A stretch of 64,000 bases of DNA from Heterobilharzia americana (Eukaryota; Platyhelminthes; Trematoda; Strigeidida; Schistosomatidae), in the NCBI GenBank assembly GCA_944470555.2, contig OX104128.1, forward strand, positions 45,491,920 to 45,555,919, written 5' to 3'. The position numbers and the translations under genes were made by a program. Below, piece by piece: positions 23,487 to 33,264 of this stretch; the stretch's first letter is position 1; the number at the start of each line of letters is the position of its first letter. The notes under the pieces are model-generated. The model worked only from the letters and a program-made list of their open reading frames with translations, ran no database searches and was not told the origin of the DNA.

Positions 23487-26400
23487 CTGAAAGGACAGAT
23501 TTTAAAAAGAAATTTTATTGATGAGTACGAAAAATGTTTATAAGTACATAAAGAACAATAAGATTTTATTGGACGTAACACTGACTTTCCCACTAAATTA
23601 CCTTGCAAACTAACACATCAATTATGGTCATCAAAAAAGTGATATAGTGTGAGTATTGAAGGAAGAAGTAACTCTTGATGATCGGACAGTTAGAAAGTAT
23701 CACTTGATACCACTTGCGCAAGGTAAGGAGTACAACGGAAGTCATTCAGACAGGGTTTGAAGTGTTAAATGTGATTCTTTCAAAGAAATCTAATAATGGG
23801 CCATCACCAGATTAGATCTTCAACATTAATGATTTGTCTAAGCCTATGAATATGCATTCGAACAGATCTCGATCGACGACTGCTTATGCGCTGCTCACCG
23901 AGGTAATGCTACAAACCGTTTCAGCAGACTTAGACTCCTATATGTTTTAAAAAATGACAGATTAATCCTCGTAAAAACTTGTTTTTTTATGTAACAAGAC
24001 ATGTAAAAAGCGTACAGCTTCACTATTTCATTTCGTGGCATAATGTAAGTACAGTGAATGAACTTTCAGAATTCAGTCTTCAGCCTAACTCATTTCTTTA
24101 ATTAGCTTCAATGCTAAGCACATTCAATTTAGAGACATCAAATAACTTAGAAAAGATGATATTTTGATCAACGCAACACACAATTAATGAAAACATTACA
24201 GCTTAATATCAAGTGCTAAAATCACTTAAAGTTTTGCACCTTTGTGAGTTAGAATAATTCCAAGACGCATTACAGAGGTCAATAACCTATGCTCACTAGT
24301 GTTGGGTTGACAAACCTGAGAACGGAAAGGACCAAGAGAACACTAATCTGTGACGTATTCGACAATTAGTTTGAGTGAAGTAAGTGTGAGTTCCCTATTC
24401 TCCAGTGAGTTCTAGCAACTTGAACCACTACACAAACGTATAAATATGAAAAAGACACGACCTAATATAATAACATAACGAGCTAATTTGCCACTACAAT
24501 CTACAGCGTAGAAAACAGAATATTTGTATATATATAATCAACGTGTGACCTGACGCTGGTTGGAGTTGTCATTTTGCATTCGCAGTGGACGAAAATCAAC
24601 AAATTAAAAACAGGAATGAAAATATTTCGTGGTGTTACAGAATCAGTAGTAGGTTAAACAGAATGAAAGATATAAAATTAACAAGGTTCAACTATGATAG
24701 GAAGATGAGGTGTTCTCACATTAAAACTGCTATGACTAGATTTGAGAAATAACGGCCCAAATTTTGAAAAAAACAATCTTCTGCTGTTTGATAATCTAGA
24801 GACGTCCGTGACTCAGACCAGCACTTCATTGACCTGTATTTCTTCGTTCGGCAACCTGAATATCTTCAGCGTCCTACTGCAACTTAGACTAGCACTTGGC
24901 ATAAAGGCAGGTAGTCACCTTAGTTCTATGGTGTGCCTAAATTACCTCAGTTCACGGGAGTTTCGAACTCTACGAACTATCAAACCTTTAGTTAGTATCC
25001 TGTCTAACCATCATTAATTCTACGGTGCGTTCACCATCATCATTATCAACATAGGACCAGGCATTACTGAGTAACGGTCCGAGTTGCCACAGCTCATATC
25101 AGTACATCCAGTAAAAAGGCAGAGATGCAAAATGAAGAGAAGAAAATTCAGTCGAAAGAAAGAAAGTACGAAAAGAGAGGAAGGAAGAATTAGAAAATGG
25201 TGAGATCCAGTATAGAGCCGCTAAGATGAGGATAATGTGTGCATACGTCAGCGCCACTGACATCCGTTCTGAACCATAACACCTAGTGTCTCCAGCCACT
25301 GGTTCCTCTTGTTCTGCACACCCCAACCACCTAGTCTGCATCGCCCCACATGGCTCAAACCAACAGTCAAAGAATCCATACATTGGTGCCATGTTTTAGT
25401 CTGGCCATCTCAAGCCTTTTTCCAGCCTGGACCTACATCGGCCAACATTGTATGACGAGGCAATCGGCGGCTAAGTATACGTAATACGTGTCCCAACCAT
25501 CTCAGTCGATGAAGGTTCATAACCTCGTCAACTGATTTACCTTTACTCCCTCGAACTCTACACCTGACATCTGCGTTACTCATGCGGTGACACCACGGAA
25601 TACGGTCTATACTACGAAAATACCTCTATGACACACTTGCAAGTGAAGCAGAACATGCTGTTGGTAAGAGGGACCTGACATTACATCAAATAACCAGGTT
25701 GCTATCCGGGGAAGAGACCAACTGAGACGAAACCAATGAAAGATAGCGAAGGAAATTTAGTTACCAAAGAGGAAATACAAAGGAAACAATGGGCTGACCA
25801 CTTCAAAAAACTCTTGAATCGACAACCACCTGCAACTCAACTAGAAATAACACCAGCAACGGCAGAACTACCAGTGAGCACATGCTCTCCGACAAAGGCA
25901 GAAGTGAAGTCCTGAACACCGTAAAGTTGCTGAAAGCCGTGAAAGCACCAGGACCAGATGGAATCCCGCCAGAAGCATTGAAAACAAACGCAGAGACAAC
26001 AGCGGACATGCTCACACCACTATTGCAGAAGGTTTAGAAGGAAGGGAAGGTACTTGCCAGTTGATTGGAAGAAGGGCTACCTCGTCCAATTCCCAAAGAA
26101 GGGAGACCTAAGTCTTTGCAAGAACAATTGCTGGCGTGGAATCATGCTCCTGTCCACACCAGGCAAAATATTGTGCTGCGTCATCCTGGAGAGATTAGAA
26201 AATACCCTGGATTAAAAAATAAGGCCGGAACAGGTTGGTATATAACGCTAGTCATAGCTCTCTACTCGAACTTACGCAGCTGTCTAGGGCTTATGGAGAA
26301 TACTCACGTGAACTCACGACAACTAGTGATGTTCGCTAGGGATGCCCATTGTTGCCGCCCCCACTTAACTTCGTCATTGACGGGCTAATGGACATAATCT

Positions 26401-29074
26401 TAGGCACGTCCGACTTCACAGGGATTGACCCACTCGTCAGACGTCATCTGGTTGAATTGGAGTATGTAGATGATATTGTCCTACTAGATGAAGACGCTGA
26501 CAAAATCCAGGGTATTCTGAATGCGCTGAGCAGAAATTTGAGTATTTTGGCATGTTTGGCACCTATCAAATGAAAGATGATGCTCCAGAACTGGTCAGCA
26601 AGTGCTCCCAATTTAATGAGTGAAGTGTTGGGATGTGTCTGCCACTTTACTTAGACAGTTGCATCAGCCCGAACAGATCGGTTGCTGATGAAATCTCAGC
26701 TCGAATACACAAGGCCCGTCCGACATTTGCCAACTTGTGTCACCCGTGGCGTCGACTGCAGAGATATCCGACTATCTATCAAAAGAGTAAACTGCGCTGC
26801 AGTTCGTTCTGCCCTGTTATACGGCTGAGACATGGCGGTTGAAAGTAGACATGAAACGATTACATGGTTTCGATTACAGATGTATTCGCAGCACTGCTCA
26901 GGTTTGGTGGAATCATCGTAGGAGCAATATTGAGGTCAGGCGAAGGGTAGGCAAGAGAGGCAAATTGATTGATGAGGTTGTGAACCTTAGTCGACTGAGA
27001 TGGCTTGGAAACGTACTGCGCTTACCTCGACGTTATACTAGGGGAAGCCGAATTAGGTTGTAAGAGAGTTCAGGGTGACACCAGTCCATGAAGTCTCTTG
27101 TTGCAGGTTTGAGATGTGTGGGAGAGATGTAGACTGTCTGTTTGGGGTTCCCAAGAAGAAAGAAATCGTTGGTTGAGGACTCGATGACACGGCTTAAAAT
27201 CAGTCACAATGGCGCAGATGCATTCAATCTTTGACGCCTTCGATAGCTTGAATATTCTCACAAACACCCACCTTCAGATTGTTTATTCTCACAACTTTAT
27301 CTACTTTGAAGTGACTCTTCTATCTACCTGTTCTTTGTGTGAAGTGTGGTAAATCGAGCCTACGCACCTGTGTGAGGTTCTACGTTGATTTTATCAGTCA
27401 GTTGTTCCATCGTCCCCTTAGTCTGACAATTTCATGATCACAGATTAGTCGCTTTTCTAAGGCTACTAATTTGCAATCAATTTAGATGACAATGGATGAA
27501 GTAATGATGAATTCGTAACCAGTTACTTCTGAAGGATAAACAAAGAAAAACTTTAACAGCTCCCACGTGGAAGATCACGAAGAGCTCACTTGTCTCCAAA
27601 AGACAACAGTGTTGTTTGGATACCATAGTGCTGAAATCGAACATATAAAATCCTGCTATTGAGGTACAGTATTTAGTCAGGAATGACAAGACAGTCCCAA
27701 CACTTCGTATCAAATACCTGTCAGGTTGAAATAACTGAAAGTTTACAATGTGTGGGCAATAGTTCCTGAGGGACTTCGTTAAGACTGTGAATGGTACTCA
27801 ATAAAACATGGCATTCTGAGTTTGAAAACGCCTTTTCTACACACCACAAATCTTTATATACAGAAATAAATCGACGTAACTCTGCGCCATAGATTTTAAT
27901 CCACTGTTTTTAACTTATATTCTTGAAAAGGGAACGAAAGTAACACAAAAGTAACTTAAAAGTGAACATAATGTTTACATGAAAGATCATATAACCCTAG
28001 GGTTTATATACGAGGGTAAAAAAAAACAAGAAACTAAATAACTAACTTCTCAAAACTGCACTCAATTTTTTTCCGACTTTCAGTTTCTTCCACAAGTTTT
28101 TTCCGAAGTAGTTCGCATTGGCGATTGCAACACAAATTATTGTCTGCATTTACAATCACCTCAGTAGACTTAATGTCGATAGTATTACCACTTGGTTTCA
28201 TATTTGGGTCATTCTGCTGCAAAGCACGCTCAAGCTCAGCCACTCGTTTCTGCTCGTTAGCCAGTTGGTTACAGAGGCGTTTACGTTCCTTTATTAGAGC
28301 AACAGCAGCGAACTTTTGCCTGTTACACAGAACACTTCGCTCCCTCCAACTCAAAATAACGCGTTTCAGATCACGTGTAAGTTTCTTGTTTTGTAATTTC
28401 TCATACTCAACCTACAGATTTAGAGGAGAAAAGGAGGTTACCTCAGATTTAAGTCTTTCACGCTCTTTTTCTAACATAACCAAGACATCATCTCCCTGAG
28501 CAGCATCTCTTTCGTGCTTACGGCGCTCTTCTTCCAATTCTTCGCATACCTTTGAAAATACGCAAAGACTCCAATCAAAACATACCTTGATATACCTTTT
28601 CTCCATCAGAACAAGTTGGTCTCGCATCTTCTTTTGAGCGTATCGCTGTGATGAAATGAGATTTTCTAATTGTGATAGCTGGCTGTCATACAAAGGTTTC
28701 AGCGCAGATTCACTATCACACAGAGAAGGTACAAACAACTGACGTGATATGTAGATATAAAATCTAACCTACTGAGTCTCTTTGCAATGCCTGGAAAGGG
28801 TCTTCGGAATCCTTATTGCCCTGTTTGTCATTAACTATTCTCCCATACTTCGCCCTCAGATGAGCTGTATTCAAGTGCTCGGCCTGGAAAATAAGACTGA
28901 ATAGAAGACATACCCTCAAAGAAGCCAGCACTAGATCCCTTGCATCGATTTCTCCTTGTAGGTAGGCAAAAAGTCGGATTAAATCATCTTTATCAAATTC
29001 CCCCATCAAATTCTTATATTTTAAGAAATAAGAGAAAATCTTACCTCATTACTATCATCTCGCTCATCAGTCAT
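22439..29074 (-). CDS. CTTNBP2NL: Cortactin-binding protein 2 N-terminal-like protein, seven exons
   Basis: Seven minus-strand exons (29074-29045, 29012-28914, 28883-28773, 28738-28586, 28549-28442, 28411-28047, 23486-22439) join in frame to 1914 nt, or 637 codons plus a stop. Introns 1-5 are all phase 0 and very short; intron 6 is phase 2 and about 4.6 kb. The N-terminus carries EFDKDDLIRLFAYLQGEIDA, RAKYGRIVND and DPFQALQRDS, close to the CortBP2 domain (ELRMLLSVMEGELEARD, QERYGRF, DPFLALQRD) of vertebrate CTTNBP2 and CTTNBP2NL. A coiled coil runs through exons 4-6. Exon 7 encodes a Ser/Pro-rich tail with a run of seven prolines and His-rich patches. There are no ankyrin repeats, as in CTTNBP2NL. 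In known family members this protein binds striatin in the STRIPAK-PP2A complex and cortactin on actin. Those functions are inferred by homology. Confidence 0.85.
23487..25029. other. Left part of CTTNBP2NL-like intron 6
   Basis: No repeat or exon recognised between the exon 7 acceptor and the RTE nest. The open frame at 24742-25017 on the opposite strand shows no motif. Confidence 0.5.
25030..25600 (-). pseudogene. RTE-like element, C-terminal fragment in intron
   Basis: The minus strand reads KSVDEVMNLHRLRWLGHVLR from about 25545, then RRLPRHTMLADVGPGWKK, TWHQCMDSLTVGLSHVGRCR and NQWLETLGVMVQNGCQWR to about 25245, with a single early stop after GWKKA. A 3' UTR follows to about 25030. This is the best preserved C-terminus of the family in the window. 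It lies head to head with the next fragment. Confidence 0.85.
25600..26236 (+). pseudogene. SR2-like RTE fragment (pre-RT and RT N-terminus)
   Basis: The plus strand reads RKYLYDTLASEAEHAVGKRD near 25613, then KDSEGNLVTKEEIQRKQWAD near 25740, AVKAPGPDGIPPEALKTNAE near 25938 and NNWRGIMLLSTPGKILC near 26124, with a few frameshifts and a stop at 26036. This is the region just upstream of and into RT motif A in RTE elements. The part 25794-26236 is repeated without a visible difference at 37051-37493. It ends abruptly where a different RTE family begins. Confidence 0.85.
26237..27420 (+). pseudogene. RTE-like element, RT to 3' end
   Basis: Plus strand, in order: VIALYSNLRSC; FVIDGLMDIILGTSDFTG near 26371; HLVELEYVDDIVLLDEDADK near 26446, where the RT active-site YVDD is intact; the region equivalent to RTDRLLMKSQLEYTRP; LHGFDYRCIRSTAQVWWNHR near 26862; and VVNLSRLRWLGNVLRLPRR near 26980. 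A 3' UTR follows to about 27420, matching the tail at 20.5 kb. Several frameshifts. Same family as the copies at 8.2, 20.2, 25.0, 46.7 and 56.2 kb. Confidence 0.85.
27421..28046. other. Right part of CTTNBP2NL-like intron 6
   Basis: Contains the GTTAGT donor at its right edge. No other feature recognised. Confidence 0.5.
28047..28411 (-). CDS. CTTNBP2NL: CTTNBP2NL-like exon 6
   Basis: 365 nt, phase 0 in and phase 2 out (GTTAGT donor). Coiled coil including FAAVALIKERKRLCNQLA, aligned with the QVVLMLVKECKQLSGKV block of vertebrate members, and CELLRKKLVEETESRKK. If the donor is skipped, a stop follows five codons later. Confidence 0.82.
28442..28549 (-). CDS. CTTNBP2NL: CTTNBP2NL-like exon 5
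   Basis: 36 codons (VCEELEEERRKHERDAAQ through ERLKSE), strongly charged coiled coil, TTTTCAAAG acceptor and GTAACC donor, phase 0. Confidence 0.85.
28586..28738 (-). CDS. CTTNBP2NL: CTTNBP2NL-like exon 4
   Basis: 51 codons, from LFVPSLCDSESALKPLYD to LVLMEKRYIK, heptad-like helical sequence, GTATGT donor, phase 0. The 34-nt introns on both sides are typical of short 5' introns in schistosome genes. Confidence 0.85.
28773..28883 (-). CDS. CTTNBP2NL: CTTNBP2NL-like exon 3
   Basis: TTTTCCAG acceptor, 37 codons (AEHLNTAHLRAKYGRIVN through FQALQRDS), GTAGGT donor. It completes the CortBP2 signature. The intron before it is only about 30 nt. Confidence 0.88.
28914..29012 (-). CDS. CTTNBP2NL: CTTNBP2NL-like exon 2
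   Basis: Encodes NLMGEFDKDDLIRLFAYLQG through LASLR, 33 codons, phase 0 at both ends, with a GTATGT donor. This is the first half of the CortBP2 signature. Confidence 0.88.
29045..29074 (-). CDS. CTTNBP2NL: CTTNBP2NL-like exon 1 (start codon)
   Basis: ATG at 29074 gives MTDERDDSNE, then a GTAAG donor. It is the only ATG that reads in phase 0 into exon 2 with a good donor. An alternative start is the Met at the second residue block of exon 2 (MGEFDKDD). Confidence 0.7.
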
Positions 29075-29480
29075 GGTGAACTCAATCAAATAAAAACTAT
29101 ACCAAACTGTCTCCCAGTCTTAAGGAGAACAATTGATAATCATAATCCGGAAAGTCCAGTGTTACAAAAACTAGCAGAGCCGATCCAGGCGCGTACAACC
29201 ATTAACGTATGCCTTGAAACGTTATAACAATATACATTGGACACAAATTAGGTTATGCCAAATAACCGGACAAACTTGTTGTAAAAGTATCTCAAAAACT
29301 TCTGTCGTTTCAACAACGTAATCTAAGTCAGAAAAAATCTTATATCTTTTTTGGTTTTCACATGAAATGGAAATGTTTTACACAAACTGGTGAAAAAACA
29401 GTAAACGATGGTCTCTACATTGGGGATCGACTAATTTTACTGTCACAGCTCAAACAAACTTGAAAAGGCAGGGAGGGTGA
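29075..29480. other. 5' flank of the CTTNBP2NL-like gene
   Basis: Expected to hold the 5' UTR and promoter of the minus-strand gene. No TATA box or initiator can be called with confidence. Confidence 0.4.
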
Positions 29481-30620
29481 ACTGACAACGTCCAGTCGTC
29501 GTGTGATATTTTTACCAAGGTCCGTAAGACGACGAGAAGTATCATGAGCACAGCCTATCTGAACCATGTACTTCCAAGTGGATTTTTTTAACTGCTGAAG
29601 CTGTCAAATAAGAAATTGGCTGCTTCTTCTGGAAGGGGATTTTGCAGTATGCCAATCCTAACTGGGCATGAGATTGCATAAATCCTCCATTTCGCCCTCT
29701 GATAAATTTTATCTAAAAGATGACCTCCGGGGTGGTTTTTATTGAACTCCGGAAAGGACCTTATAATTTGGTGTCTGCGGGTGATATAAGATGCTATGGC
29801 CGTATCCCCTTCTGGTTCGTCTACATTGCATCGCATGTGCCTTTAAAGCGAATAGATGTTACAAGAAAGTGTCGTACCGTATTCCAATTACTTTTCTCGT
29901 AGCCTTCTCTGAGCTCTTCCTCGGATAACAAAGCTTTTCTTCAAGAAAAGGGATATAACTAGCGGTTTCGCTGCTGAGTGAGGAGAGATATCCGGTTCAC
30001 ACTTTGTAATGGAAATATTCCGAGTTAGCCTAAAGTTCCAGAAAGACATTCTAGCATTTCGTATGCTTTGTCTATTGCAGGAAGACAACTCATGGGAACT
30101 CCGAGCTTATCATAGAGGGTGGCGCAATAGTCACTGATAATGTTAGATTCGGAGATTTTCTTCCCCTATTTAACAAGTACTGAGACTAGACGTATGTTTG
30201 TCTGCCGTCATCATGTCACACTTCTAGTCACCACCAAACATGAGTAGGTTTTTGTACTTCCCACAAACTTTCAAATCACTGGTAGATAACAGTAGTTGAT
30301 AATTGAGGGTTGCAGGTAAGTCATTTATGAAACTACTAGGCAGTTTTTGATGAAATCTTGGGGCATTCTGGTTATCAGTTGTAATTAATTAGACAAAGGG
30401 CCAGCTCCATCTGACTGCAACCGATTGTCGCGAATATTCCAAAATAAACTGAGTAGCCATCCATGTAAGCCTATTGGCTGAGGTTTCTTCCACAGCATAT
30501 CACGAATAACCCTGAAAAAGGCCCTGCAAAAATAACGTAACCTCATGAGAATTAGCTTTATCCACCCAAAACAGACAATCAAGACATCCAAGAGATTCAT
30601 GTTGCATTCAGTGCTAGGTA
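29480..30620 (-). pseudogene. Probable CR1/Jockey-like RT remnant
   Basis: The minus strand, stops ignored, reads LTWMATQFILEYSRQSVAVR near 30460, resembling the W-T-Y-L-x-N-R-x-Q-x-V block before RT motif B, and FINDLPATLNYQLLLSTSDL near 30310, resembling the INDLP...YADDLK block. The catalytic ADD is degraded to TSD. Further downstream frames (29588-29836, 29888-30088) look coding-derived but are not recognised. Confidence 0.45.
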
Positions 30621-30751
30621 AAACATGCGTTCAGAGTCCGTTGGGACTGGGTTCAAATGGTTGTTGACGGAATGAGAGAAGCTTTTGCTTCTTATGGTCA
30701 TCAACCTGTAAAAATGTTGAGGGTTAGGAAGGAGTGGTAGTGCCTTTATTT

Positions 30752-31025
30752 TTCTCCAGGTAATACATGGAGGGTCGAAATGCAAACCTGGTTTTTTGTT
30801 AATGCGGAGACAATACTTCCACCTGTTCATCTTATGAAGCTTTCACATACTTATTCAACTACGATATTTCATTATGTGAACATGCAGCATTTATATCTTC
30901 TAGTGACAACAGGTGGGGACTGAGATTACCTTCTATGAAGATACGTGCAATTTATATAGAAACTAATTCATATCTGTAGAAATGGCATGTGCCTATATAC
31001 TCAGGAATAAATATTATCATTATAA
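30752..31025 (+). repeat. Retroelement 3'-end repeat, copy A
   Basis: Matches 36734-37008; within the core of roughly 215 bp only two mismatches were seen. Both copies end in an A-rich tail with AATAA units, so this is probably the 3' terminus of a non-LTR element inserted on the plus strand. Both share a short open frame (VNAETILPPVHLMKLSHTYS) with no known motif. Confidence 0.75.
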
Positions 31026-31039
31026 AATGTGAAAATGCA

Positions 31040-31560
31040 ATTAGTTCTGGGCAGATCCCAGCCACACTCCAAACTGGTATCCGGTAAGCGTTTACAGGAT
31101 TCAGACGAAGTAGCCTGGATCACGTCTACAAGAAGAGCATTTCAGGGTTTAACAACTCTTGGGGGATAGAAGTTGTGCCGGATATCCAACCTGCTATGTT
31201 CCGGGCTTAGTTTCTGTGTGTATCCTCTAAACTTGGTGATACAGCTAAGATTCAACAAGTGACGGAGTGGGTGTCCAGGCGTGCTTAGAATATTGTGAGT
31301 CAGCGTCAAGTCTCCTCTTAACCCTCTGTATTCCAAGGGATACAAATCCAGCGCAACCAGTCGTTCTTCGTGTGTTTTAGATCTAAGTCCTCGACTGCTT
31401 CTGGGTGCGTTCTAAACCTGATTCGTCCTTCTGCAGAGAAGGGATGAAGATGGTGGTCTCAAACTCTGGGGCAGGGCGTGTGAAAATGTTGAAAATTTGG
31501 TGGTAGCATATACTATCGAATTTTCCGAAAGTTCTTGTAAGAGTTAACTACACCAGGTTT
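31040..31560 (-). pseudogene. CR1/Jockey-like LINE, C-terminal fragment
   Basis: The minus strand reads RSKTHEERLVALDLYPLEYR near 31390, then GLRGDLTLTHNIL, RLDIRHNFYPPRVVKPWNAL near 31185 and a short tail. This is the conserved LINE C-terminus of the form YPLEYRR-RGDLI...SRLDxRRNFF..RVVxxWNSLP. Upstream 31735-31560 is open on the same strand but not recognised. Confidence 0.82.
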
Positions 31561-33264
31561 CCGCGAAATGCGTTTCTGTCACAACTGGCAAAGGATCGTA
31601 ACGCCTGAGGGACTGAAACACCCGAATCCTACTCTGCCAGCGACGCTTCAAGTTCCATGCCGTTGACGGGCATCGTGTTTTTCGGGTTCCTTGGCAAATA
31701 ATAGCAAAATGGGTCACATGGTACTCACCCCACATCCATTTAAAGAACTGTTTTCTTCAACAATTTCCTTATGGAGTTCGGAACAGGTTCATCAACAAAA
31801 TTCACCCGTGCAGGGCCCTCCAAATCTCTGACCCTGCAAGGTAAATCTTCCCATCATTATTTAATATTGGTCCTCCAGAGATAACTGACTTGGAAATAGA
31901 AGAAAAGTGGACAAGATTGTTGAGTCCATTCTGGTACAAGTCATCTAATTGGCGAAAATTCACTTCAGACTGCATGCTTCAGCTCCAGACGTCAACCCAG
32001 CGCGCCAAGAAACACTGTGATTTCAGCAATTTACCTGCGGTAATCCTAGAAATCCCCCAAAGGGAAGAGATGCGCTGGAAAAATGGGGCCATGGAAACTT
32101 AGAGTGACCAGTAATGTGGACTTGAAGGGGGGTTTAGATCCAGCTGAGATCTGACTGATTGTGTAAGGTGTAATTGGGCGACTCGGCACCGAAAAAACTT
32201 CGAACGATGACGAACTTTCAGGACAATCCGTGCTACACTAAACAGCTTCATTTGTGCTGATGCTGGTGGAGGACAGTCGGTGGACCTTCAGTGAAAGTGA
32301 TGCTTGCTTCTAATTTCCCTAATGTCCTCTCACGGGACAAATAAAGCTCTCCAAGATGAAGCTCAATGTCTTTTGTGCAGTCTGTAAGCCATGTTTTAGG
32401 GTAACCACTCAGCTAGTACAAGAGCCCTCAAACACTTACCTCACCTTTCGTATATTTGACCAGAAAGTTGCACATTCCTCTGAATACGAAGGGTGAAGGG
32501 GAAGGAATTAGAGTCCCAGAAGTGTGTTGGTCCAATGAGATTGTGTTACCAGCCGCAAATGCGGTAGCTCCGTCAAATATTTCGGCTGAGAGCATGGGTA
32601 AGTGAGTGAACCCAAGACACCAGAACTGCACACCTCAATGCGAATATGGGTTTCCCTGTTCTCAGATGTTGAAAAAGATTTCTTCATACTCCAGTCAGTA
32701 AAACAAGATACGCAGGCTGGCTTAAATCATATTTCGGTCGATTTTTGTCTCCTGAACTTACACATGCCCATCTAAACATCATCTTAAAAAAACGTCGGAT
32801 CAGTCACGCAAAGTCTCTTGTTGGTTATGATCGCGTCCATAGAGCGACATCATTATTGGTCCCCGAATTCACAAGCACACACCATTCATACAGGTACGAG
32901 TAAACTTCTGTATAAATTGCGATTTTCTTCGAAGCAGGTAAAATTATTCCTCGTCTATCCAGGCACTGGAAGACATGTATAGCCTGGTAATAGCCTGCAG
33001 AATGTCAGCATAACAGGGTGGCAGAGGGGCGTTTGGAAGCATTGTCTTCGCTGTGACAAGCGAAACCAGGGCTCGCACCTGAGCACGGCAAATATTGCCT
33101 TGAGAAAAATAAAGCGTGAAGATAAAACTCCTATTCTAACCTTTGTCACTCTTTACCTACTTTTTAACAATAAAAAGGTCCTGAACGAATTCACATGTTT
33201 GTTTGCTATCTAGTGTTACTTGATGGGTGCGGAACAACTGATTCCTTAGAGTACTAATAATAGT
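31561..33264. other. Repeat-like DNA, not assigned
   Basis: Richer in G+C than the flanks, with several medium open frames on the minus strand (31544-31735, 32428-32631, 32955-33149). None gives a motif I can name. It is probably an older mobile element (possibly the 5' part of the LINE ending at 31040), but this is inference from composition and strand only. Confidence 0.35.

Noticed and set aside
28125..28499. Plus-strand open frame of 124 codons
   Set aside because: Antisense shadow of exons 5-6 of the CTTNBP2NL-like gene, where splice phases and homology fit the minus strand.
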